This document shows positions 8,016 to 16,057 of a stretch of DNA of 61,569 nt, piece after piece. Positions within the stretch are counted from its first letter, which is position 1; every line of letters begins with the position of its first letter. The notes under the pieces are model-generated. The model made no database searches. It saw only the letters and a list, made by a program, of their open reading frames with translations, and had not been told where the DNA came from. Position numbers and translations under genes: made by a program. The stretch spans positions 1 through 61,569 of the forward strand of contig JANXWE010000141.1 in NCBI GenBank assembly GCA_025351325.1, written 5' to 3'. The stretch is from Fimbriiglobus sp. Its GTDB lineage: Bacteria > Planctomycetota > Planctomycetia > Gemmatales > Gemmataceae.

Positions 8016-9287
8016 ATGTCCGAACCGAAAACCCGAGTCGTTACCCCCGTGGCAGCCCAAGCCGGGCCGCGGGTCGTCACCCCCGTGGCGGCCCAGCCGG
8101 CCGCGGTGCCGGCGACGGCGGATGCCCATGCGACCCCGGCGGCGGGGAACTTGGATTCCGGCGGCGGCTTGAAAGTCGCGCAGCCGATGCCCGGTGAGCC
8201 GCCGTTGAACCAGTTGTTCCGAACCGTCATGCTCCACGAAGCATCGGATTTGCACCTGAAAGCGGGTCTGCCGGGGATGATGCGCTTGCGCGGCGTCATC
8301 CAGCGGATGAACACCAAAATCTTGACCCAAGAAGACCTCGAAAAGCTGATCTACCCGGTGCTCACCGAGAAGCAGCGTAAGAAGCTCGAAGAGGAAGGTG
8401 GGGCCGACTACGCCTACATCATCGGGGCGGACGAGTGCCGGTTCCGGGTGAACTTGTTCCGACAGCGCGGCAAACTCGCCATGGTTGCCCGCCGGGTGAA
8501 TACCAAAATCCCGACCTTCGAGAAGCTCGGACTCCCACCCGCCATCGAGAAACTCTGCCACTACGAACAGGGGATGGTGATTCTCGCCGGGGTGACCGGC
8601 TCGGGCAAAACGACCACCATCGCGTCGATGCTCGACTACATCAACGGCCGCGAAGCGCTGCACATCCTCACCATCGAAGACCCCATCGAGTTCGTCTTCA
8701 GCGACAAATTGTCGATCATGAACCAGCGCGAAGTCTACCTCGACGTCTTCGACTGGCACATGGCTCTCAAGCACGCGGTGCGTCAAGATCCGGACATCAT
8801 TTTGGTCGGCGAAATGCGCGACCAAGACACGTTCGAAGCGGGTGTCCATGCGGCCGAAACCGGCCACGTCGTCTTCGGAACGATCCACGCGTCGACGGCG
8901 GCGAGTACCATCAGTCGCATCCTCGACCTCTTCCCGCCGATGATGCACCACGCGGTGCGCCAGAGCCTCGCGTTCAACCTGAAAGCGGTCGTGGCCCAGA
9001 AACTCGTGCCGAGCATCAAGCCGGGTGTCCAACGGGTGCCCACGAACGAGATCATGATCATCAACCCGACGATCCGCGATCTGATTCTCAAGAGCAAAGA
9101 CGACAAGCTCCTCGACGCCATCCGCATCGGCTTCTTGGAAGGGATGGTCGACTTCACCGAAAACTTACGATTGCTCATCGAACGTGGCGACATCGACAAA
9201 GCGACGGGTCTGGAATTCGCACCGAACCCGGAGCAGTTGAAGATGGCCATCAAGGGCATCCGGGTGGCGGCACCGGGGATTCTGTAA
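8016..9287 (+). CDS. PilT-like type IV pilus retraction ATPase
   Basis: The 423-residue protein has an Ala/Pro-rich, probably disordered, N-terminus (residues 1-60) and then a PilT/VirB11-type ATPase. Visible motifs are SDLHLKAG in the N2 domain, Walker A GVTGSGKTTT (about 192-201), the Asp box (IEDPIE), Walker B IILVGEMRD, and the His box FGTIHAST. This set fits PilT more closely than PilB, which is longer. PilT hexamers depolymerise pili and drive twitching. No other pilus gene lies in the window, and without them a role in another secretion or motility machine cannot be excluded. Confidence 0.85.
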   Translation: MSEPKTRVVTPVAAQAGPRVVTPVAAQPAAVPATADAHATPAAGNLDSGGGLKVAQPMPGEPPLNQLFRTVMLHEASDLHLKAGLPGMMRLRGVIQRMNTKILTQEDLEKLIYPVLTEKQRKKLEEEGGADYAYIIGADECRFRVNLFRQRGKLAMVARRVNTKIPTFEKLGLPPAIEKLCHYEQGMVILAGVTGSGKTTTIASMLDYINGREALHILTIEDPIEFVFSDKLSIMNQREVYLDVFDWHMALKHAVRQDPDIILVGEMRDQDTFEAGVHAAETGHVVFGTIHASTAASTISRILDLFPPMMHHAVRQSLAFNLKAVVAQKLVPSIKPGVQRVPTNEIMIINPTIRDLILKSKDDKLLDAIRIGFLEGMVDFTENLRLLIERGDIDKATGLEFAPNPEQLKMAIKGIRVAAPGIL

Positions 9288-9318
9288 ACGGGTGAAATTG
9301 GCAATCGGGGGGTCTGCC

Positions 9319-9522
9319 GTGCCGGACTGTTTGGCGTATTTCCGACTGGCGCTCGCCGATCCGGCGAGCGTTCCCACTTGGCCCGAATGGTGGGCGAAGA
9401 ACGAAGCGTTGGTCGAACGGACGTTCTCGATGGTCGATTTCGTCCGCCTGAAACACCGCGGCTTGCTCGGGGCCAAGCAGATCCTCCAGAAGTTGGGGGA
9501 AATTCCGGATCAAACTGGTTGA
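9319..9522 (+). CDS. small conserved-looking protein, unknown function
   Basis: About 67 residues from the GTG at 9319, which has a GGGGGG run 6-7 nt upstream; a GTG at 9292 would add nine residues. The protein reads PDCLAYFRLALADP, then a Trp-rich turn (PTWPEWWAKNE), then VDFVRLKHRGLLGAKQILQKLG, an amphipathic helical pattern. The coding pattern looks genuine. Its 3' end overlaps the convergent DUF2071 gene by 13 nt. It follows the PilT-like gene by 31 nt, which suggests co-transcription. Confidence 0.6.
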   Translation: MPDCLAYFRLALADPASVPTWPEWWAKNEALVERTFSMVDFVRLKHRGLLGAKQILQKLGEIPDQTG

Positions 9523-10253
9523 AGGAGACCCGGGCTGTGTGCGTATGCGGAGTTCAATTCGCATATTTTCGGAACAGTCACCCGTACTTCGGATCCACCG
9601 ACCAAGGCCACCGAAACGGGTTCTTGGCCATTCATTGCGACCCACTGCGGGCCGTACAGTTTTACCCAATCGACGTCGATTTCAAAACGGTGCAGCGGGT
9701 GCACATCCCACGCGGGTCGCTTTACTTCAAACTCTTGAGTGCCGCCCGAACTCGTGTGGCTGAACGCCCAGTCCAAATCGGTGAATCGCGCATCAAAGTC
9801 ACTCGGGCATTGCGTCCGAATCGCTCCCTCAGCGGATAGCCAGTGTGTTTTGTCGCCCCGTGTGACGGTGTATTCCACTTTCAATTTTGTAGCCTCCGTT
9901 GATACGTCGACTGTGACCGGAGCCGTCTCGAATGGCTCGCGGAATGAGAGTCGCCCGGCCCACGTCACAACCCGGTTTGGAACGAATTCCCGGACGAAAT
10001 GGACGCCCCGTTTCTCGCCCCGTTGGACGTAAATCCGGAGGTTCCATTCGGGGAAGTTGCGGTAGAACGGAGACGGTACGCCGAACAGCGACGGCTTCTG
10101 AAATTGGAACCCCACCAGACTGCAAAAGGCTTGCCCATCGTAGCTGTCGAGTTCGACACCGGGTGGCAAGTATCCTTCCAAAACTTCATCCGGTGCGGCA
10201 AAGGTGGCGACGACCAGGTTCCGCCAGTGTGCGGTCAGGAAAGGAATCGTCAT
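9510..10253 (-). CDS. DUF2071 family protein
   Basis: The 247-residue protein matches the DUF2071 (YqjF-like) pattern: TAHWRNLVVATFAAPDEVL at the N-terminus, LPPGVELDSYDGQAFCSLVGF, then WNLRIYVQ and REFVPNRVV. The molecular function of the family is not established. It has no signal peptide or membrane segment, so it should be cytosolic. It is convergent with the small gene ending at 9522 and overlaps it by 13 nt. About 95 nt separate it from the downstream end of lysC. Confidence 0.75.
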   Translation of the reverse strand: MTIPFLTAHWRNLVVATFAAPDEVLEGYLPPGVELDSYDGQAFCSLVGFQFQKPSLFGVPSPFYRNFPEWNLRIYVQRGEKRGVHFVREFVPNRVVTWAGRLSFREPFETAPVTVDVSTEATKLKVEYTVTRGDKTHWLSAEGAIRTQCPSDFDARFTDLDWAFSHTSSGGTQEFEVKRPAWDVHPLHRFEIDVDWVKLYGPQWVAMNGQEPVSVALVGGSEVRVTVPKICELNSAYAHSPGLLQPV

Positions 10254-10348
10254 CGGGAATATCCGTTACAGCGTGGTCTTCGAAGAGATCCACACCATAA
10301 CAAACCGGATGACGAACTGTGACAGAGAATCGCGGCAATTTCTTTTCG

Positions 10349-12256
10349 TCAGTCCACATTGAACGCCGCTTTCAACCCCGCCAACGCCTCCGGGCCGCGT
10401 GCCCGGTCGATGACCACGCCGATGCAGACTTCGCTGGTGTTGATCATGCCGATGTTGATGCCGAGTTCCGCCAGGGCCGCGAACATCGTACGAGCGACGC
10501 CGGTGTGCGTGCGCATTCCGACGCCGAAGACGTACAGAACGGCGATGTCCTCTTCCCCACCGACGCGGCAATCGCCGTCGATCTGTTTCAGTAGGTTCGC
10601 CGTGAGTTCAATGGCTTTGGACAAATCGGCACGCGGCACCGTGAACGACAATTCGGCGCGCCCCGGCACGGTGATATTCTGCACGATGGTATCGACCAAA
10701 ATGCCGCTGCGGGCCACGGCGTTGAACACCTTGGCGCAGACGCCGGGGCGGTCGGGCAAATCGAATACCGTCAGCCGGCTTTGATCGAGGTTCAGGTGAA
10801 CCCCGCTGACGAGGATGTCTTCCATGCCGTCGAGCCGGGCCACGGCGGCTTCCCGATCCTTTTCGCCGGTGTTGGCGAACGGCGACGGCTTGGCCCGGAA
10901 GAGCGAATCGCTCGCAGAATCCGTGGGCATTCCTGCCCCTTTCCGCCGCCGAGACAATGAAAAAGCAGCATGGACGGCGCGCAGTGCTTTGCGACCGCGG
11001 ATGGCTTTCCGAGCATCCTCGTGGGCCTTCTTAATTTTCTCATTCGCGGTGGCATCGAGCACCGCCTCGATCTCGGCCAGGGTCGAATCTTCTTCGATCA
11101 GAACGCTGATTTTAATGTCGCCGGTGGTGATCATTTTCATGTTCACCCCCTCGCCGGCGAGGGCATCGAACATCCTCTCAGCGACGCCACTCACATGCCG
11201 CATCCCGGCACCGACCACCGACACTTTGCTGACTTGGCCCGTCTCGCGCAGGGTCGCCCCAAGTTCGGCGACGAGGCTCGCCAGAACCTTCTTCGTCCGT
11301 TCGAGTTCGGTCGTGAGCACCGTGAAACCGACGGTCGCTTTCCCCTGGTGGCCGACGCTCTGCCCGATCATGTCCACGGCGATGTTGGCCGATGCCAAGG
11401 CGGCGAATATCTGGCGGCTCACACCCGGTTCATCGGGCACCCCTTCGAGCACCACGCGGGCTTCGTCGGTGGCCAATGCCACGCCGCAAACGGGGATCTC
11501 GGCCATCCACGGCGCTTCGGGGACGATCCAAGTACCGATGGCGTCGGACTGGGCATTCCGCACCATCAATGGCACGTCGAATTTCTTGGCGAACTCGATG
11601 CTACGCGAGTGCATCACGCCGGCGCCCATGCTCGCCATTTCCAGCATTTCGTCGTAGCTGATGACGTCCATTTTGCGAGCGTCGGGCACCACCCGCGGAT
11701 CGGTGGTGTAGACCCCGTCCACGTCGGTGTAAATTTCACACTGCACGTCGTAGCCGGCTTGTTTCATCGCTGCGGCGATCGCCACGGCGGTGGTGTCGGA
11801 ACCACCGCGACCGAGGGTCGAAATGTCCCCTTGTTCGTCGATCCCTTGGAACCCGGCGACGACGACAATCTGCCCGGCGTCGAGGGCTTCGCTGATGCGC
11901 CGCGTGTCGATCGATTTGATGCGGGCCTTGCGGTGCGTATTGTCCGTCACGATCCCGATCTGCTGACCGGTGAAGCTGATCGCACTCTCGCCGAGGTCTT
12001 GGATCGCCATGGCCGTGAGGGCCACGCAGATCTGCTCGCCGGTGGCCAAGAGCATGTCCATTTCGCGCGCCGACGGGGTGCTCGTGATCTCGGCCGCCTT
12101 GCCGATGAGGTCGTCGGTCGTGCTCCCCTGGGCACTGACGACGACGATCACTTGGTCGCCGGAACTCTTGGCCCGGATAGCTTTTCGGGCCGCTTCCTTG
12201 ACGCGCCCGGCATCCTTGACACTCGACCCGCCAAATTTTTGGACGACCAGACCCAC
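10349..12256 (-). CDS. lysC: aspartate kinase with two ACT-domain pairs
   Basis: The product phosphorylates aspartate, the first step toward lysine, threonine and methionine. The GTG at 12256 is preferred: it starts MGLVVQKFGGSSV, exactly at the family N-terminus, with GAGG upstream. The kinase domain covers residues about 1-250 (KFGGSSV, GRGGSDTTAVA, EIYTDVDGVYTTDPR). Two ACT domains follow (about 265-410), as usual, but a second ACT pair extends the protein to 635 residues, against roughly 400-410 for a typical single-chain enzyme. The linker between the pairs contains what looks like an inserted repeat (separate entry). ACT domains bind amino acids, so unusual feedback control is likely. 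The leader carries a hairpin and a promoter. Confidence 0.9.
   Translation of the reverse strand: MGLVVQKFGGSSVKDAGRVKEAARKAIRAKSSGDQVIVVVSAQGSTTDDLIGKAAEITSTPSAREMDMLLATGEQICVALTAMAIQDLGESAISFTGQQIGIVTDNTHRKARIKSIDTRRISEALDAGQIVVVAGFQGIDEQGDISTLGRGGSDTTAVAIAAAMKQAGYDVQCEIYTDVDGVYTTDPRVVPDARKMDVISYDEMLEMASMGAGVMHSRSIEFAKKFDVPLMVRNAQSDAIGTWIVPEAPWMAEIPVCGVALATDEARVVLEGVPDEPGVSRQIFAALASANIAVDMIGQSVGHQGKATVGFTVLTTELERTKKVLASLVAELGATLRETGQVSKVSVVGAGMRHVSGVAERMFDALAGEGVNMKMITTGDIKISVLIEEDSTLAEIEAVLDATANEKIKKAHEDARKAIRGRKALRAVHAAFSLSRRRKGAGMPTDSASDSLFRAKPSPFANTGEKDREAAVARLDGMEDILVSGVHLNLDQSRLTVFDLPDRPGVCAKVFNAVARSGILVDTIVQNITVPGRAELSFTVPRADLSKAIELTANLLKQIDGDCRVGGEEDIAVLYVFGVGMRTHTGVARTMFAALAELGINIGMINTSEVCIGVVIDRARGPEALAGLKAAFNVD
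10850..10960 (-). repeat. probable repeat-derived insert in the lysC linker
   Basis: The linker between the two ACT pairs includes about 35 residues reading SLSRRRKGAGM...PSPFANTGEKDRE, unlike either flanking ACT domain. From memory, this composition resembles translated intergenic repeats of other planctomycetes, in a decayed form. It lies in frame in a linker where extra residues would be tolerated. The boundaries are approximate and the origin is inferred. Confidence 0.35.
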
Positions 12257-12322
12257 GGCACAAACCTCAGTGAACACGCGAAGCGTTGTCTTAGGGCGCA
12301 CTTCTGGAATGGGTATTGCATT

Positions 12323-12348
12323 GGGTCGAACGGCGAGCCGTTCGACCT
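12323..12348 (-). promoter_or_regulatory. hairpin in the lysC leader
   Basis: An 11-12-bp stem (12323-12334 with 12337-12348, core gtcgaacgg/ccgttcgac) lies about 70 nt upstream of the lysC GTG and right at the predicted transcript start. On the plus strand T-rich sequence follows, but no plus-strand gene ends here, so a role as a terminator is unlikely unless it guards against read-through. Possible 5' stabiliser or control element. Confidence 0.5.
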
Positions 12349-12351
12349 CTT

Positions 12352-12381
12352 TTTATATTTTTTGGACAATCCATTTGACAA
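12352..12381 (-). promoter_or_regulatory. promoter for lysC
   Basis: On the minus strand TTGTCA (12376-12381) and TATAAA (12352-12357) are spaced by 18 bp. Transcription would begin near 12345, just at the hairpin. Confidence 0.5.
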
Positions 12382-12403
12382 CGGTCACAGTGGATAGCAT
12401 AAC
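12375..12403 (+). promoter_or_regulatory. possible divergent promoter for the 86-aa protein gene
   Basis: A consensus TTGACA (12375-12380) is followed after 17 bp by CATAAC (12398-12403), a weak -10. Its -35 overlaps the lysC -35 on the opposite strand. The remaining gene-free DNA up to 12579 shows nothing else that I can identify. Confidence 0.3.
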
Positions 12404-12579
12404 CATTGGTGAACACAGATTTACTACACGGAGTTTCACTATTCTTACCAGGATTCACGCTTGGCGGCGTCGACCTTCGCCGACTCGGCTCGACGAAGAC
12501 AACCTAAAGGTTGAATTCCAACCAGGACACTGAACCCGTATAGTTCCGGAAGCATTCTCCCCCGATTTGGAGGCCGATT

Positions 12580-12840
12580 ATGGGCATGGACAACTTCAGC
12601 GCGAGCCAGCAGAAGATCATCAAGCGCTACTACAACAACATCGATACGATCCAGTTGCAGAAGCTGGCAGAGACGGTGACGGATCTGTACTTGGCCGAGG
12701 GGAAAAAGGTCGAGCGGCTCTGGAAAACGGCCGTGACGGCGATGCAGAAACTGGAAGTGCCGCAGCAGCGCATCGATATTTTGGTGAAGTCGCAGAATCT
12801 GGAACAGCTTGCGAAGTTGGTGAAGGAACTGCAAGGGTGA
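12580..12840 (+). CDS. small helical protein of unknown function
   Basis: An 86-residue protein with a good ribosome-binding site (GGAGG about 8 nt before the ATG). It is rich in charged and helix-forming residues (SASQQKIIKRYYNN, LQKLAETVTDLYLAEGKKVERLW, QRIDILVKSQNLEQLAKLV) with no membrane segment or Cys. It looks like a small cytosolic helical-bundle protein. It is transcribed away from lysC with a leader of perhaps 170 nt. No function can be assigned. Confidence 0.7.
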   Translation: MGMDNFSASQQKIIKRYYNNIDTIQLQKLAETVTDLYLAEGKKVERLWKTAVTAMQKLEVPQQRIDILVKSQNLEQLAKLVKELQG

Positions 12841-12850
12841 TGTGGATCTT

Positions 12851-12925
12851 GGCGAGTCGGCCAGCGTCAGCTGCCGGATTGTATTGCGTGTCCGAAACCC
12901 GCCGGCTCACGCCGGTCGGCTCGCC
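12851..12925. repeat. 27-bp imperfect palindrome between convergent genes
   Basis: Arms 12851-12877 and 12899-12925 match as reverse complements at 21 of 27 positions, with a 21-nt spacer. The arms are rich in GCCGGC-like units. It fills the gap between two convergent genes and could end transcription from both sides, or be a dispersed REP-like element. Confidence 0.6.
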
Positions 12926-12930
12926 GGCTA

Positions 12931-13905
12931 TCACCGCGTGCTGATGTAACCGCGGACGGGGCCGGCGGAGCTGGTGATATCGGCCCGCAGATTGGCGAAT
13001 TCCAACCGTTCGATTTCGTCGTGACGGGTCACCAAGTAGACCGCATCAGTCGCGGCGGCGGTCGCATCGTTGCCGGGCAATTCGTTCCAGACCCCGGCGT
13101 CGACGATGACCCAGTCGAACCACTGCCGCAGCTGCCCGAGAAGCTTGGGCAAATCGCTCGACAGCAAATCTTCGGTGGCGTCGGTCGCGGTTCCCGTGGA
13201 GAGCAAATGCAAGTTCGTCAGCGGTGTTGGCTGCAGTGCCCAAGCGAGTGGAATGGCTTGGCCGAGTACTTCGGCGAGACCGGGCGATTCCGAAGCTCCG
13301 AGTCGGCGGGCGATCCCGGGGCGGGCAAAGTTGGCATCGACGAGTAACACGCGACTGCCGTGCTCTTGCGTCAACGACACCGCGAAGTTCATCATCACCG
13401 TGGTCGTGCCGGCGAGGCCCGATGCGGAGGTGAATAGCGTGACGCGTGGGCCGGGTTCCTCGAACTGATTCACGATTTCATCGCGGACGATTCGGTATTC
13501 GCCGCTGACCGCGTGATCGGGCTGGTGGTAAGCGATGATGTCGGGCGAAATTCCCGTCGGAAGTAATCGCAAACCGAGCTTAGGCAGACGGTGGAAGGTC
13601 ACGCTGAGGATGCGGGCATCGGACTCGGCCGCCACCATCGGCGGTTGAGCGGGAATCGGGGTCGATTTCGGCGTTGGCATCGGGAACGTCACCCGTTCGG
13701 CAATCGGCGCTGGCACCGGTGCGACTGTGCGTGGCACGGGCCGGGATGCCGACGTGACGACCCCATCAGGACCACCAACTTCGATGAACGGAGTGTACTC
13801 GTCCGACGGCGCTTCGATTTGGATCGATTGAACCTTTTCCGGCGCGCGAACGGGTGCGGGCAAAGTTCCACCGGCACCAGTGACAACGCGAAACATCCGG
13901 CTCAT
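12931..13905 (-). CDS. CpsD/BY-kinase-like P-loop protein with altered Walker A
   Basis: The 324-residue protein has a Pro/Ala-rich N-terminal tail (about 1-95) and a MinD/CpsD-type P-loop domain (about 130-315). The usual Walker A lysine is missing: the segment reads TSASGLAGTTTVMMNFA, with Thr167 where GEGKST has Lys. Walker A' (LLVDANFARP, Asp190) and Walker B (WVIVDAG) are kept. The Tyr-rich C-terminal cluster of BY-kinases is absent. It may bind nucleotide weakly or act as a non-catalytic partner. The upstream gene, 24 nt away, encodes an ExeA-like ATPase; similar pairs occur in exopolysaccharide and exosortase loci, so a role in surface polysaccharide export is a reasonable guess. Confidence 0.7.
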   Translation of the reverse strand: MSRMFRVVTGAGGTLPAPVRAPEKVQSIQIEAPSDEYTPFIEVGGPDGVVTSASRPVPRTVAPVPAPIAERVTFPMPTPKSTPIPAQPPMVAAESDARILSVTFHRLPKLGLRLLPTGISPDIIAYHQPDHAVSGEYRIVRDEIVNQFEEPGPRVTLFTSASGLAGTTTVMMNFAVSLTQEHGSRVLLVDANFARPGIARRLGASESPGLAEVLGQAIPLAWALQPTPLTNLHLLSTGTATDATEDLLSSDLPKLLGQLRQWFDWVIVDAGVWNELPGNDATAAATDAVYLVTRHDEIERLEFANLRADITSSAGPVRGYISTR

Positions 13906-13929
13906 AGCGAATTCCTAATGCTGGTCGGT

Positions 13930-14922
13930 TCAGGAGACGTTCCGCTTGCCCTGGGCCTTACGCGGAGAATTCTTCTTCGGGGCAGGACTGGAACTTTGGC
14001 GTGGCTGCTGGCCGGGGTGCGGCAAGATGTTCGCTTCTTCCGGCTCGAATTCTTCGGACAGTTTCGGCCGTGATGGCTTCGGCCCCAAGGGCGGGAGTTC
14101 ATCGAGCGACAGGGTCATCAATTCGAGCTGCATCAAGGCATCGACCACCGGCTCGGCATCGACATCCTTCAACCCCGCTGCTCCGGCGAGAGTGAATGCC
14201 AACAGGGCCGCCCGATTCAGAACTCGTGGCACGCCACCGGTGTGCGTGGCCAACAGGGTCAACGCTTCGTCGCTGATCAACCATTCGGGCCGGCCGCCGC
14301 ATTCGCGCAGTTGATGGCGGACAAAGCGGATCGATTCTTCACGGACCAAGGGGCTTAGCCGTGCCCGAGCGGCCACCCGTTGAGCGAACGAGGCCGATTC
14401 GGGTTTTGACAGCAGTTCACGCAGGCCCGATTGGCCGACGAGAATGACGAGCAACGCTTTCGAATCTTTTGATTCGAGGTTTCCGAGCACGCGGATTTCT
14501 TCGAGAATCTCGCTGGTGAGGTTCTGAGCTTCGTCGACAAACAGCACCACCGCTTGCTCTTGAACCAGCGCGTTGAGCAGTTCGCTGTACACGGCCAGGC
14601 GGAGTTCTTGCTCACTCATGCCTTGGTACGGTTGACCGAGATCGAACAATATCGCTTGGAAGAAGTCAGCCGGTCGAGAAAATTTCGTCGCTTGTAAAAG
14701 AATTCGGCAGGTCGTGGCAGGCAACAATTCGAGAAATCGCAACACCAATAAAGTCTTGCCTGTGCCCGGTTCCCCATCGAGAACCACAACGCCACCGCTG
14801 TCGGCATATGTTCGAGCCAACACCGTACTCGCGGCTTCGTGCGTGGCGGTCGGGCAGTACGTATCGGTATCGGGAGTGGGGCGGAAGGGCCGCCGCGCTA
14901 GCCCGAAGTGTGTAAAGTCCAT
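13930..14922 (-). CDS. ExeA/GspA-like AAA ATPase
   Basis: About 330 residues from the ATG at 14922 (MDFTHFGLARRPF), the normal start of ExeA-type proteins; ATG 14931 is the alternative. Motifs are Walker A DGEPGTGKTLLVLRF, Walker B AVVLFVDEAQNL, and sensor-type LVGQSGLRELL, followed by a winged-helix-like lid (TGGVPRVLNRAALLAF). The C-terminal ~80 residues are Pro/Lys-rich and probably disordered. There is no transmembrane segment or peptidoglycan-binding domain, unlike Aeromonas ExeA. XrtA/PEP-CTERM systems use similar ATPases next to a CpsD-like protein, as found here, but no exosortase gene is visible in the window. Confidence 0.75.
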   Translation of the reverse strand: MDFTHFGLARRPFRPTPDTDTYCPTATHEAASTVLARTYADSGGVVVLDGEPGTGKTLLVLRFLELLPATTCRILLQATKFSRPADFFQAILFDLGQPYQGMSEQELRLAVYSELLNALVQEQAVVLFVDEAQNLTSEILEEIRVLGNLESKDSKALLVILVGQSGLRELLSKPESASFAQRVAARARLSPLVREESIRFVRHQLRECGGRPEWLISDEALTLLATHTGGVPRVLNRAALLAFTLAGAAGLKDVDAEPVVDALMQLELMTLSLDELPPLGPKPSRPKLSEEFEPEEANILPHPGQQPRQSSSPAPKKNSPRKAQGKRNVS

Positions 14923-15086
14923 GGTCGGCATCCTGCCCGGCAAACGAAAAACCGAACCGACCGCAACGCCCCCACCATTCCATCGACCGGAACGAAACGC
15001 CAACTTGAGCTTGTGCTTGTAAGCGGGTCGCTTCGAGTCAGAAAGTTTTCCGGGGAATAAACTTGGGTTTGGCATCAGATTTCGAC

Positions 15087-15116
15087 TTGCGATACAACCG
15101 CTACATTCGCTATATC
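15087..15116 (+). promoter_or_regulatory. promoter for the TPR protein gene
   Basis: TTGCGA (15087-15092) and TATATC (15111-15116) are 18 bp apart, about 50 nt upstream of the ATG at 15169. Confidence 0.45.
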
Positions 15117-15168
15117 TTTCGGAACCCAATCGGGGCGACAGGAAAACGGAACGGCAGGGAGGCAGGCT

Positions 15169-15933
15169 ATGAGCAGGATGCTCACCTTCTTCGAGCTGGG
15201 TTTTGCTTCGGCGACGGCGCTAGCGAACTCCGGCCGATACTCGGCAGCTCGTCAAGCCCTTCGGGGTTTGCGGGCGACTTGCGATTTGGAACCGGGATCG
15301 GCCCACCGCTTGCATACCACGGCAGCCGAGTGGGCCTTGCGATCCGAGCGTTACGCGGAAGCGCGGAAGCATCTCCGGCGAGCCGTGGAGCTCGACCCGA
15401 ATAATGCCGCCGGGCATTTTGCCCTCGGCCAAGCTCATGAAGCCGACCCATTCGGTTGCGACCGAATGGCCGTTCGAAGATACCGGAAGGCAATCCAGTT
15501 GAACGCCAATCAACCGAAATACCGCGCAACCTTGGGACGGGCCTTGGTGCGTGTCGACAATGTCCAAGCCGGCGTGAAAATCCTCTGCCGGGCGGCCGAG
15601 GCGGCCCCCAGCGACCCGGAAGTGCTCGAGATCGTGGCCGAGGGGCTTCGGGAAGCGGGCCAGCCCGAGGTGGCCTTTCGACTCATGAGCCACGCACGGT
15701 TCTTGGCACCGGGAGACGGTGCCATTAAGAAACTCTGGGATCGCTCCCGATTCAGCTTGACCGCAGCGACGCAGCAAGCGCATCGGAACAGTGAAGTTCG
15801 ACCGGTCGAGAATCCTGCGGTTCTACCGTTCTTGCGTGTGTCGGAGATGGGCCAGACGCAGAAGATTCGCCGGGATGCGGGTTCGCCAAAAGGTGCGACG
15901 GTTCCACGCTTGCGGGCTTATCGGCAGGACTGA
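15169..15933 (+). CDS. TPR-repeat protein
   Basis: The 254-residue protein starts at an ATG preceded by GGGAGG. Four to five tetratricopeptide helix pairs are visible (for example YAEARKHLRRAVELDPNNAAGHFALGQAHEAD, given here only by its ends YAEARKHL and LGQAHEAD, at residues about 62-92), followed by a basic, probably flexible C-terminus from about residue 200. There is no signal peptide. TPR arrays bind other proteins. It is divergent from the ExeA-like/CpsD-like pair with its own promoter, so it could be an accessory of that locus, but this is only a positional argument. Confidence 0.75.
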   Translation: MSRMLTFFELGFASATALANSGRYSAARQALRGLRATCDLEPGSAHRLHTTAAEWALRSERYAEARKHLRRAVELDPNNAAGHFALGQAHEADPFGCDRMAVRRYRKAIQLNANQPKYRATLGRALVRVDNVQAGVKILCRAAEAAPSDPEVLEIVAEGLREAGQPEVAFRLMSHARFLAPGDGAIKKLWDRSRFSLTAATQQAHRNSEVRPVENPAVLPFLRVSEMGQTQKIRRDAGSPKGATVPRLRAYRQD

Positions 15934-15958
15934 GGAATTGTTCGGTTTCCCCATGTTT

Positions 15959-15987
15959 CCTGGGGTTGCGCTTCGCTCCACCCCAGG
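15959..15987. repeat. CCTGGGG palindrome, REP-like
   Basis: CCTGGGG (15959-15965) and CCCCAGG (15981-15987) flank a 15-nt centre containing GCGCTTCGCT. The element at 44550-44590 has the same plan (CCCAGG, a GCGCTTCGCGC centre, CCTGGG). Both are intergenic. Confidence 0.6.
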
Positions 15988-16057
15988 CTACCTTCGGTGA
16001 CCCCGTTGGGGCCGCAAAGATTTGTCAGAAATAGTTGGCACCCGCAGTGGCTTTCGC

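Noticed and set aside
7422-9032. Reverse-strand open frame of 536 codons opposite the PilT-like gene
   Set aside because: Shadow frame: the forward strand encodes a complete ATPase with Walker motifs.
12256-12400. Lysine riboswitch in front of lysC
   Set aside because: The leader is only about 90 nt and has a single hairpin; the lysine riboswitch is about 170 nt with five stems.
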